NCBI RefSeq assembly: GCF_037076345.1
Contig: NZ_AP024702.1
Location: 3,658,001-3,722,000 of the forward strand
Direction: 5' to 3'
Source of the DNA: Haloferula helveola
GTDB lineage: Bacteria > Verrucomicrobiota > Verrucomicrobiia > Verrucomicrobiales > Akkermansiaceae
DNA length: 64,000 bases
The notes under the pieces are model-generated. The model was not told the origin of the DNA, searched no databases, and saw only the letters and a program-made list of their open reading frames with translations. Below, one piece after another: positions 44,301 to 51,075 of this stretch. How positions within the stretch are numbered: the first letter of the stretch is position 1; every line of letters begins with the position of its first letter. The position numbers and the translations under genes are program-made.

Positions 44301-44948
44301 GCCCGGATCCTGAATGCCACCGACGGCAGTTTTGCCGAGGACAGCAGGGCCTACGACGACAGTGCGTGGGCCGGCTTCCGGGTCCTCACCGATGATGAGA
44401 TCCGGCGGCTCGCGGAAGAAATTGTCGGTCAGGTCCGGCTCAGGGGACCGTTCCTTTCGCTGTCGGACTTCGTGAACCGTCGCCTGCGCAACGATCAAAC
44501 CGGACGGAGTGGCGCACTTCAGGCAGCGATCGACGAGGCCGAGCTGAACCTGACCTTCGAGGAAGGGCTGCCGCTCGACAACGAGCAGTCACTGAACAGC
44601 TACCGGCACCCCGACAACATTTCCGACCCGATCCGGATCGAGCAGCAGCTCAAGCCGGCCACCTTGGGATGGGGCGCTCCGGGCTTCCTCACCCAGGGTG
44701 ACGTGCTGCAGGTTCTCGGGGCGTCGCTCAGTGCACGGTCCGATACCTTCCTGGTCCGGGCCTATGGCGACTGCAGGGACCGCGACGGCAAGATTGTGGC
44801 AAGAGCGTGGTGTGAGGCTGAAGTCCAGCGGACTCCGGTTCCGATCGATCCCTCCGTCGATGAGATCAATCCAGAACCTTCCGACAACGATTTCGGCCGG
44901 CGGTTCGAGATCGTGTCCTTCCGTTGGCTGAAGCCGGAGGAAGTCTGA
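41355..44948 (+). CDS. Second Verru_Chthon cassette protein A-like pseudopilin-type protein
   Basis: 1197 aa from ATG 41355, about 14 nt after AGAGGGTG; ATG 41328 in the same frame is possible. The pilin-like N-terminus is NRGFALVACVLLLSLLTILA, followed by a helix (MARSNARLALLQAVGQLQRE) closely parallel to that of the protein at 18853-22383. The shared features continue: FNVNSTRVDAWVAMLAATRD, FLSLSDFVNRRL, and a similar C-terminal end (FGRRFEIVSFRW). It stands alone here, without sigma/FecR genes, and is much diverged from its paralogue. Function is unknown, presumably envelope-associated. Confidence 0.82.
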   Translation: MRLSGHQIRTIPPKNRGFALVACVLLLSLLTILAVGILSLSAIELRGSAAGEQRAMARSNARLALLQAVGQLQREMGPDQRVSASADLVGVSSDRHWTGVWSSTMDDGRPYLQRDPATGTWIDLRDSDGWSARGSVQRWLVSGDGEPGLENRERIELVGSASVGSDEDGRVSAPLVQVDGDDGHTGALAWWTGDLGLRANLAVPDRHAEFDPDVVGRGTYRRMLGQHAEEGLMGVGFEMDEASRHKMASHESVELAAGSDWARQHFHDYTVASRGVFSNTREGGLKLDLSAYFNRKADGSQEVGRIRDEDPLLVDAEGPNRRKLAGPSMGVLRTWARTPAPFDGDGVQAVDPQLNPNGDPDSAAYALCNEKPAMVDGVTASNLQPILVEATNFLQISTFRIVEPPKEGYQLRHHLYPRVVLWNPYNVELKFEPAVVMIQGNGRQEMWTENEYYSTSTGKLIFTSKGQWLSFEGGRSTDFVLGGKNAIMGSDGYNDPYIGSYYFTVPQTTFGPGECLVFSPAESAEYDGKTPYKEGPYDLASNMLSCEVAPDPSRSFYVSGSDIGGGIRYRPVRFWYAPTPYWSNDGRGVINQSDDTRVVMKRLVGRGPVTYERFDKLPQLSYLSASLQYGAGREPRIAWNDQSPMDIQLLDKDDPRPTLPPDVRTRDGIRLRWFEEHQSNLQNAGPMSGNEAFFQEALFANWNPRAAYAVRSPWENIAGTMPSDGAQGSGGGPWFFGAYTRDLYDEAVGWAEQTPRFKGGRYHGNPFGPPQEGRDRHVLFELPRNETGVVSLGQLQNAKLSELVWHPSFAIGNSLADPRLGLDGLDRTVPPNGSEAEEEVGGFHPNAIGWSSDSQRSEGRGDWALHGRVMLQDLPDDELLVYDLSFESNVSIWDRYFVSSGDINDKSAFVSDSANYPLPNGRISLSNATRSELTASRLNDEALAGYHMMLDGVFNVNSTRVDAWVAMLAATRDVGPGSATPFARILNATDGSFAEDSRAYDDSAWAGFRVLTDDEIRRLAEEIVGQVRLRGPFLSLSDFVNRRLRNDQTGRSGALQAAIDEAELNLTFEEGLPLDNEQSLNSYRHPDNISDPIRIEQQLKPATLGWGAPGFLTQGDVLQVLGASLSARSDTFLVRAYGDCRDRDGKIVARAWCEAEVQRTPVPIDPSVDEINPEPSDNDFGRRFEIVSFRWLKPEEV

Positions 44949-45374
44949 AGGTCCCCACGGTCGGCGGGCCTTTGCGACGGACGGTAGACGGTTCCTTTGC
45001 CATCCCGTCTGTTGCCCGAGAAAGCGTACGGTCTCCGAGTTTTGCGGGTCGGAGGCACTTTGCAGAGTGAGCGACCTTTTCCGGTGGCGTTTGATGAAAT
45101 CTCAACGACGCCAAGGTCGCAAAGGAAGGGATTTCAGTAGCCCGCCCAGCAGAATGGCAATGAACGGAGCCACCGAAGACACGGATCACATACAAATGGG
45201 GATCCTGATTCATCAGTGTACTCCGTGTGTTCCGTGGTTTTTCCGGCTCTGACAAGCAGCCAGCTCCAAGGCGGACACGCTGGCCCCGCGTCCATGGCGA
45301 CTTGGGATGATTCCAAACGGAGTCAGACCATGGGATCACGGGTCGCCAGCTAATCCAGTCGGGGGACCAGGGCA
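44949..45374. other. Gene-free spacer with an imperfect palindrome
   Basis: No coding frame looks real here. The segment contains two repeat-like motifs that I have seen in spacers of environmental bacteria: CAACGACGCCAAGGTCGCAA near 45103-45122 and a long ACACGGA-type palindrome (separate entry). It ends at the strong terminator at 45375-45408. Confidence 0.5.
45170..45237. repeat. Imperfect inverted repeat (16-bp arms)
   Basis: CCACCGAAGACACGGA (45170-45185) and TCCGTGTGTTCCGTGG (45222-45237) are complementary at 14 of 16 positions and flank a 36-nt loop. The sequence resembles dispersed intergenic palindromes of the REP kind. Only this copy was seen in the window. Confidence 0.6.
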
Positions 45375-45408
45375 CAAAAAAGGCCGCCTGTCTGAACCAG
45401 GCGGCCTT
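45375..45408 (-). terminator. Strong rho-independent terminator of the cysteine-repeat gene
   Basis: Perfect 11-bp stem AAGGCCGCCTG / CAGGCGGCCTT with a 7-nt loop. On the minus strand it is followed by a run of T (AAAAAAA at 45375-45381 on the plus strand). It lies 30 bp past the stop of the minus-strand gene at 45438. Confidence 0.9.
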
Positions 45409-45437
45409 CTTGGTAAACTCGTTATTCTCAGCTGAGA

Positions 45438-46001
45438 TCAGGCGAGCAGAGCGGGATCTTCCTCACCGTCCTTGTCGCACTTCTTGCACTTGCCAGCGAG
45501 GGCGGGATCTTCTTCACCGTCCTTGTCGCACTTCTTGCACTTGCCGGCGAGGGCGGGGTCTTCTTCACCGTCCTTGTCGCACTTCTTGCACTTGCCAGCG
45601 AGGGCGGGATCTTCCTTCTCGTCGTCGCACTTCTTGCACTTGCCGGCGAGGGCGGGATCTTCGTCACCGTCCTTGTCGCACTTCTTGCACTTGCCGGCGA
45701 TCAGGGTGTCCTTCTTCTTGCACTTCTCGCAGTCGCAACCTTCCTTGCACTTGCCCTTCTCACACTTTCCGCAGTGGGCAACGGCGTCTTCCTTCTTCTT
45801 GCACTTCTCGCAGTCGCAACCTTCCTTGCACTTGCCTTTACCGCACTTTCCGCAGTGGGCAACGGCGTCGCCATCCTCAGCGTTATCGGTGACCGTGGCG
45901 GCCGCAGGGGCTTTCTCGGTCGTCTGGACCGGCTTGGCTTCAGCGAAGGCCAGCGGCAGGCAGCAACAGGTGGCGAGCACCATCTTGATCATCAGTTTCA
46001 T
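45438..46001 (-). CDS. Secreted cysteine-rich tandem-repeat protein, probably metal-binding
   Basis: 187 aa with a signal peptide (MKLMIKMVLATCCCLPLAFA) and a short Ala/Thr linker. Two 27-aa units at 45-71 and 72-98 each carry HCGKC, KGKCKEG and CDCEKCKKK (six cysteines in CxxC and CxCxxC spacing). Five 16-17-aa units follow, with GKCKKC starting at 103, 120, 136, 153 and 170 and acidic DKDGEEDPALA spacers. After the signal there are 22 cysteines, 2 histidines and many Lys, Asp and Glu. No known domain is recognised. The pattern suggests a periplasmic or extracellular metal-binding or metallothionein-like protein; a structural disulfide-rich role is the alternative. It stands alone with its own strong terminator. 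Confidence 0.75.
   Translation of the reverse strand: MKLMIKMVLATCCCLPLAFAEAKPVQTTEKAPAAATVTDNAEDGDAVAHCGKCGKGKCKEGCDCEKCKKKEDAVAHCGKCEKGKCKEGCDCEKCKKKDTLIAGKCKKCDKDGDEDPALAGKCKKCDDEKEDPALAGKCKKCDKDGEEDPALAGKCKKCDKDGEEDPALAGKCKKCDKDGEEDPALLA
45441..45695 (-). repeat. Five tandem 48-51-bp repeats in the cysteine-rich gene
   Basis: In-frame units of 51, 48, 51, 51 and about 51 bp, each encoding GKCKKCD plus an acidic DPALA spacer. Unit 2 is one codon shorter (DDEKE instead of DKDGEE). The near identity at DNA level indicates recent unit copying. Confidence 0.85.
45711..45869 (-). repeat. Two tandem 81-bp repeats in the cysteine-rich gene
   Basis: Two adjacent in-frame 27-codon units encoding DAVAHCGKC-xKGKCKEG-CDCEKCKKK. 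They differ mainly at one residue (Gly versus Glu after HCGKC). Confidence 0.85.
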
Positions 46002-46112
46002 GTCTATCTATTGGTTGGGTTGGAGTCTTATCTTGGGCGATTCCCGGAGTTAGGAACCCCCTACCACTAGTTTTGTTCCCGGGAATGTCCAAAAAATTCC
46101 CAAACACCTGCT

Positions 46113-47876
46113 TCAATCGAGGAGTTCGGGGTAGTATTTCCGGGCGAGATCAGTCGAGAGCTCAAGAATGTCCAGACTTACGGGGTTTTTCACCGCCTCG
46201 TCGGCCATCGCGGCGCATTCCGCGTAGCTGAGCGCCCGAATGGCCCTGCGGACCCGCGGGACCTGATGAGGACCGACCGACAGCTCCTCCACACCGAGGC
46301 CTAGCAGGAGCGGGGTGAGCCGGATATCGCCGGCCATTTCGCCGCAGACCCCGGTCCAGACGCCATGGGCACTGCCGGCGTCGATTGTTTGCTTGATCAG
46401 CCGGATGACGGCGGGGTGGGTCGGCCGATAGAGCGAGGCGACGTGATGGTTCACCCGGTCCACCGCGACCGTGTACTGGATCAGGTCGTTGGTTCCGATG
46501 GAGAAGAAATCGACTTCCGGAGCGATCAGGTCGGCGATGACCGCGGCGGACGGCACTTCGATCATGACGCCGGTCTCGAGTTGGTCGTCGAAGGGAACTC
46601 CCTCCACCGCAAGTTCTTCCATGCACTCGCGCAGGAGCGCGCGGGCTTGGCGGACTTCCCGGATGCCCGACACCAAGGGGAACATCACCGCAACCTTGCC
46701 GTGGGCGCTGGCCCGCAGGATGGCCCGCAGTTGCTCCTTGAACATCGCGGGCCGGTCGAGCGAGACCCGGATCCCCCGCCAGCCGAGGAAAGGGTTCGGT
46801 TCGGGTTCCGAAGGTGGCTCGACTGGCAGCTTGTCGCCGCCTGAGTCGAGGGTGCGGATGATGAGCGGCTCAGGAGCCAGGGCCTTGGCGAGGTTCGCGT
46901 AGATTTCGGCCTGCTGCTCCTCCCCGGGCATCTGCTCTCCCTTGAGGAGGAGAAACTCGGTCCGGTAGAGGCCGACACCGCGGGCTCCGCTGTTTTTCAC
47001 ATACGGAAGCTCGTCGACGAGCTCGATATTCGCGGACAGCGTGATCTTGCGACCGTCGGTGGTGACCGCTTCGTCGTCCCGCTGGGCTTCAAGCTCGTGT
47101 CGGACCCGTTCCTTCTCGGTTCGAAGGTCCCGGTAGCGGGCAAGGGTTTCGTCGGTCGGATTGAGGATCAGCTTGCCGCTGTATCCGTCGATGATCGCCG
47201 GAGTGAGCGTGCGCAGGTCGAGAACCGCGCCCTCGAGGCCGACGATGGCGGGAATGCCGAGCGAGCGCGCGAGAATGGCGGTGTGGGAGTTCACGCTGCC
47301 GATCTCGGTGGCGAAACCGACGATGTGACGCCGGTTCATCGCGGCCGTGTCCGAGGGGCTGAGGTCGTAGGCCACGAGGATGTGCTGGTCCTCGGGTGCG
47401 CCCGTCCGGTGTTCGCCGTGACTGAAGTTCCTCAGGACGCGCTGGCAGACGTCCTCGATATCTGCGGTGCGTTCGCGAAGGTACGGGTCGGGGACCCGCC
47501 GCATCGCCTCGAGGTAGTGCTGGGCAACCGCGTAGAGGGCAAACTCGGCGTTCTGACGGCGCTTTTCGATGGCGTGATTGACCGCATCGACGATCGCCCG
47601 GTCTTCCAGCATCATCTGGTGGGCTTCGAAGATCCGTCCGTCGTCCTCACCGGCGATCGCCTTGATCCGCTCTTGGAGCTCAATGAGCTGCTTCTTGGTC
47701 TTTTCCAAGGCGGCGCTGAAGCGCGCCTGCTCGGCCTTGATGTCGTCGATCGGATAGACCTCGGGCGCCGAGAATCCGCGGGCGACCACATGGACGGGCG
47801 CGATGCCGATGCCACGCGACACGGGGATGCCCTGGAGGACCTTCTCCCGTTTTGATGCGCCGACACCCTGCTCCAT
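46113..47876 (-). CDS. ptsI: Phosphoenolpyruvate-protein phosphotransferase (PTS enzyme I)
   Basis: EI transfers phosphate from PEP to HPr in the cytoplasm. 587 aa from ATG 47876 (MEQGVGASKREKVL). The phospho-His is H198 in SVNSHTAILARSLGIPAIVG. The PEP-utilising barrel shows GVGLYRTEFLLL, GWRGIRVSLDRPAMFKEQL and DFFSIGTNDLIQYTVAVDRV with the catalytic Cys region VWTGVCGEMAGD near the end. It follows ptsH by 107 bp on the same strand and belongs with the hprK-ptsH-ptsI series. No sugar-specific EII gene is in the window. Confidence 0.96.
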   Translation of the reverse strand: MEQGVGASKREKVLQGIPVSRGIGIAPVHVVARGFSAPEVYPIDDIKAEQARFSAALEKTKKQLIELQERIKAIAGEDDGRIFEAHQMMLEDRAIVDAVNHAIEKRRQNAEFALYAVAQHYLEAMRRVPDPYLRERTADIEDVCQRVLRNFSHGEHRTGAPEDQHILVAYDLSPSDTAAMNRRHIVGFATEIGSVNSHTAILARSLGIPAIVGLEGAVLDLRTLTPAIIDGYSGKLILNPTDETLARYRDLRTEKERVRHELEAQRDDEAVTTDGRKITLSANIELVDELPYVKNSGARGVGLYRTEFLLLKGEQMPGEEQQAEIYANLAKALAPEPLIIRTLDSGGDKLPVEPPSEPEPNPFLGWRGIRVSLDRPAMFKEQLRAILRASAHGKVAVMFPLVSGIREVRQARALLRECMEELAVEGVPFDDQLETGVMIEVPSAAVIADLIAPEVDFFSIGTNDLIQYTVAVDRVNHHVASLYRPTHPAVIRLIKQTIDAGSAHGVWTGVCGEMAGDIRLTPLLLGLGVEELSVGPHQVPRVRRAIRALSYAECAAMADEAVKNPVSLDILELSTDLARKYYPELLD

Positions 47877-47983
47877 GCTTGGAATGATGCTGTCCGCTGG
47901 GCAGCCGCGGTCAAAGCACAAATCCCGCCCTGATCCTCAGTGTTGGAGGCGGGGCCGTTCCACTAGCGGTCGACTCCGCCGGA

Positions 47984-48250
47984 TCAGTCCTCCTCGAACT
48001 TCCGATCGATCAGATCGGAAATCGCGGCCATCGCGGCCTCCTCATCATCGCCTTCGACAGCGACGTTGATCACCGAGCCGTGGCCGGCGGCGAGCATCAT
48101 CAGTCCCATGATGCTTTTTCCGTCCACTTCCTCGCCATCCTTCTCGACCCGGATCTCCGAGGTGAACTTGCTCGCCGTCTTGACGAATTGCGCGGCGGGC
48201 CGGGCGTGGATGCCGAGCTTGTTCTGGATGGTGAATTCGCGTTGAGCCAT
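47984..48250 (-). CDS. ptsH: HPr phosphocarrier protein
   Basis: 88 aa from ATG 48250. It has both phosphorylation sites of a regulatory HPr: H15 in GIHARPAAQF (from EI) and S46 in GKSIMGLMML (target of HprK). The length is standard. It lies between hprK and ptsI. Confidence 0.95.
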   Translation of the reverse strand: MAQREFTIQNKLGIHARPAAQFVKTASKFTSEIRVEKDGEEVDGKSIMGLMMLAAGHGSVINVAVEGDDEEAAMAAISDLIDRKFEED

Positions 48251-48301
48251 TGAGATGGGGCCTGTGGGCGGGCGGAGTCTAGGGAGGGTGCCGGGGGTGG
48301 T

Positions 48302-48326
48302 CCAAGGCATTTTTCCGGCGCCTTGG
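48302..48326. other. Hairpin between hprK and ptsH
   Basis: A 7-bp stem (CCAAGGC / GCCTTGG) with an 11-nt loop in the 88-bp gap. There is no U-tract on the minus strand, so it is more likely a processing or stability hairpin than a terminator. Confidence 0.25.
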
Positions 48327-48338
48327 CGGGGGAATTCC

Positions 48339-49298
48339 CTAGGTTGCGGGGTTGTTGGCCATGTGCTTCAGCAAGCGCTCGTTGAATTCGTCGGCCATGT
48401 TGTAGCCGAGTTTCCGCAGTTGCTGGTCGAGAGCCGCTATGGCGACCATCCGTGCCGTGTCGCGGCCCGGCGCGACTGGGATTTCGACCAGCGGAACCGC
48501 CTGGCCGAGGACTTCGAAGGTTTTCGGCTGCAGGCCGACGCGGTCGACCTCGTTCAGGTCGGCGTGGGGAATCAGGGTGACGATCAGGTCGAGCCGTTTC
48601 TCGGGGCGGATCGAGGTCAGGCCGAAGAGGTTGGCGACGTTGACGATGCCGATACCCCGGATCTCGATGTAGCCGCGCGACAGGTCCGGCGCGGTGGCGG
48701 TCAGTTCTCCGCCCGCGAACTTGACCCGCACCATGTCGTCGGCCACGAGGGCGCCTCCCCGCTCGAGGAGGCCGATGGCGGTCTCGCTTTTGCCGCTACC
48801 GCTGCGGCCCATGATCAGGACGCCGATGCCGCGCATGTCGACCATGCAACCGTGGAGTGTCGTCGATGGTGCGAACTCCTGCTCCAGCTTGATGGTCGCG
48901 GCATTCAGGAACTTCATCGTCACCAGCTTGGTGTTGAAGACCGGAATGCCCTTGTCGGTGGCGATCGCCAGCAGGTCGTCCGTGAGCTGGCCGCCACGGG
49001 AAACCACGATCGCCGGAATGTCGCGTTCGCACATCCTGCCGAAACGTTCGGAACGCATCTGGGGAGTGAGCTTCTTGAGGTAGGACATCTCGGAGTTTCC
49101 GAGGACCTGGATGCGTTTTTTGGCGAAGTAGGAAAAGAAGCCGGCGAGCGCGAGTCCGGGGCGGTTCGGCGCGGGTTCACTGATGGTGCGCTCGAAGCCG
49201 TGCCGTTCGCTCAGAAGGGTCATCGAGAGTGCCTCGTGGTGCCGATCGTAGAACTCACCGATCGGAACGGACATGGTCTGCTTCACCCGTTGCTGCAT
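48339..49298 (-). CDS. hprK: HPr kinase/phosphorylase
   Basis: A bifunctional enzyme that phosphorylates and dephosphorylates HPr at Ser46 in response to metabolite state. 319 aa from ATG 49298 (ATG 49274 is possible). The N-terminal MurF-like domain spans about 8-130. The kinase core has Walker A GRSGSGKSETA at about 160-170, preceded by HGCMVDMRGIGVL. The family signature is IEIRGIGIVNVANLFG. The presence of HprK and Ser46-HPr indicates carbon-status signalling. Confidence 0.95.
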   Translation of the reverse strand: MQQRVKQTMSVPIGEFYDRHHEALSMTLLSERHGFERTISEPAPNRPGLALAGFFSYFAKKRIQVLGNSEMSYLKKLTPQMRSERFGRMCERDIPAIVVSRGGQLTDDLLAIATDKGIPVFNTKLVTMKFLNAATIKLEQEFAPSTTLHGCMVDMRGIGVLIMGRSGSGKSETAIGLLERGGALVADDMVRVKFAGGELTATAPDLSRGYIEIRGIGIVNVANLFGLTSIRPEKRLDLIVTLIPHADLNEVDRVGLQPKTFEVLGQAVPLVEIPVAPGRDTARMVAIAALDQQLRKLGYNMADEFNERLLKHMANNPAT

Positions 49299-49381
49299 GG
49301 TGGGCAGTGTAAAAAGGGGCGGGCCGGTGGCGATGGAAAAGACGCACCGTCGCGGGGGGCGGTCCAATCGGATCCCCGAAT

Positions 49382-50587
49382 TCAGAAGCTTCCCGACAGT
49401 CCGAGCGCGAAGAGGTCAGCATCTCCACCTGCAACTCCCGAGAACGTCCCCGATGCCGTGGTCTCGTTGATCCGGATGGAGTCGATGAAGAGGTGGGTGT
49501 AAGCCACGTCGAGGGTCCAGCACGGATGGAAGCGGTAGCTGATGCCGAGGCTGAGCCAGATCCGGTCCGAATCGGGAATCCGCAGCGTGCGGTAGTGGTC
49601 TTCCACCGGTGATTCGTCGTAGGCGATCCCGCCGCGGATCGTGAGCCGCTCGGTCGCTTTCCACGTGGTGCCGAGCGAGAGTCTCCACGCGTCCGTCCAG
49701 TTTTCCTGCGTCACCGGAGGTTGGACCGGAGATCCGGTCACGACGGGCCTGAGTTGGTCGAAGTCACTCCATCCGGTCCAGACGACATCGCCGTGGATCG
49801 CCCAGCGATCGTTGAATTCGTGGTAGGCGCTGAGTTCGAACGAGTCCGGCAGGGTGAGGTCGACGGTTCCCGGGCCGTTGAAAAACGGGACGACCGAGAC
49901 GGCCCGTCCGCTGAGTGTGAGATCGACTTCCGACCGGTAGTGCAGGCCGAAGCGGGTGGTGTCGTTCAACTCGAACAGCAGTCCGACGTTGAAACCGTAG
50001 CCCCAGTCATCTCCGGCGAGGTCGAGGGTGGGGAGGGTGCTGGGCAGGGTGGCAGTCAGTTTTCCCTCCGCGTGGAGCGCGTTGAAACCGGCGCCGACCG
50101 ACCACTGGGGATGGAACCGCCAGGCGATGCTCGGGTTGAGATTGACGGTTTTCAGCTCGCTGTGGTCGGCCAGCGTGCGGGCGGAGAATCCGGTCGGGTA
50201 GTTGGTGATCAGACCGAAGGTGGTGAAGGACCCGAATCCCACGCTGAGGTTCTCGTTAAGCCGGCGGGTCAGATATAGGTAGGGCACGGCGCTGTCGTTC
50301 CCGACATCGCGTCCGATGGCAGGCACCGCAGGGCTGGCCGGCGGAGTGTAGGTGCCGGAAACATCGATCTTGGCCGACACGAGGCTGACGCCGACCGAAA
50401 TGGCGGTATCCCCCGGGACAAGGAGGATTGCCGCCGGATTGGAGGCCAGGACCGAGGCGTCGTCGGCGATCGCCGCCTCACCCGAAAAGGCTCGGCCGAG
50501 GCCACGTGCCGAGCGCTCCTGCAACTGGAAACCGGCGCCCAAGATAGTAGACGGAAGCAGCAGGGAGGCGGTGAGGAGAATTCTCAT
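49382..50587 (-). CDS. OmpP1/FadL-type outer membrane protein
   Basis: 401 aa from ATG 50587 with a signal peptide (MRILLTASLLLPSTILGA). The mature protein begins GFQLQERSARGLGRAFSG-type, the hatch/N-terminal motif of FadL porins, followed by ADDASVLASNPAAI. Alternating aromatic beta strands run to a terminal Phe (GLSGSF). It is a 14-strand barrel for uptake of hydrophobic compounds such as long-chain fatty acids or alkylaromatics. It lies 83 bp upstream of hprK on the same strand; functional linkage is not evident. Confidence 0.9.
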   Translation of the reverse strand: MRILLTASLLLPSTILGAGFQLQERSARGLGRAFSGEAAIADDASVLASNPAAILLVPGDTAISVGVSLVSAKIDVSGTYTPPASPAVPAIGRDVGNDSAVPYLYLTRRLNENLSVGFGSFTTFGLITNYPTGFSARTLADHSELKTVNLNPSIAWRFHPQWSVGAGFNALHAEGKLTATLPSTLPTLDLAGDDWGYGFNVGLLFELNDTTRFGLHYRSEVDLTLSGRAVSVVPFFNGPGTVDLTLPDSFELSAYHEFNDRWAIHGDVVWTGWSDFDQLRPVVTGSPVQPPVTQENWTDAWRLSLGTTWKATERLTIRGGIAYDESPVEDHYRTLRIPDSDRIWLSLGISYRFHPCWTLDVAYTHLFIDSIRINETTASGTFSGVAGGDADLFALGLSGSF

Positions 50588-50729
50588 CGGGGAACAGGGG
50601 GCGCCCAGACCGCGAGTTCGCGGGTTTTCAGGGATAAAGCGGATCACCTGACGCCGGGCAAGAGGGAAACGTTTCCGTCACCGGCGAGCCGGGTTGACAG
50701 CGCCGCGTCGAGAGTCGATCACACGCCGC

Positions 50730-51041
50730 GTGAACAAGGCTTCCTTTGCTCATCCCGTCGGCCGGGTCCGGATTGTCGGCTGGATCGAGGGCATTTCCTA
50801 CCTGCTGCTGCTGGGCGTGGCGATGCCGCTCAAATACTTGGCGGACCTTCCGATGGCCGTGAAAATCGTCGGTTGGGCGCATGGAGTCCTGTTTGTCGTC
50901 CTGATGCTCCTGATCCTCATCGCCTGGATTGGGAAGAAGCTGTCCTTCGGCCACTCGGCGCTGATGGTCATCGCTTCCCTGCTGCCGTTCGGGCCTTTTT
51001 TCATCGATCGGAAGCTGGCGGCCGACGAGTCGGGCGATTGA
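50730..51041 (+). CDS. DUF3817 small integral membrane protein
   Basis: 103 aa from GTG 50730; the TTG at 50694 adds a poor leader. Three hydrophobic helices are visible: VGWIEGISYLLLLGVAMPLK, WAHGVLFVVLMLLILIAWIG and SALMVIASLLPFGPFFID. The wording VGxxEGxSYLLLL...MPLKY is the DUF3817 hallmark. Function is unknown. It is divergent from the FadL-like gene. Confidence 0.85.
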   Translation: MNKASFAHPVGRVRIVGWIEGISYLLLLGVAMPLKYLADLPMAVKIVGWAHGVLFVVLMLLILIAWIGKKLSFGHSALMVIASLLPFGPFFIDRKLAADESGD

Positions 51042-51075
51042 CAGGCGGGCTGAGCCATGGATGCTGCCGCCACCG

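Noticed and set aside
45441-45869. Regularly spaced repeats, considered as a CRISPR array
   Set aside because: The periods of 48-51 and 81 bp are multiples of three, the units are contiguous without unique spacers, and they encode a regular cysteine-rich protein with a signal peptide.
45472-46053. 193-aa plus-strand ORF with SHFLHLPARAGSS repeats
   Set aside because: It is the antisense of the cysteine-repeat gene; the minus-strand reading has a signal peptide, ordered CxxC spacing and a terminator.
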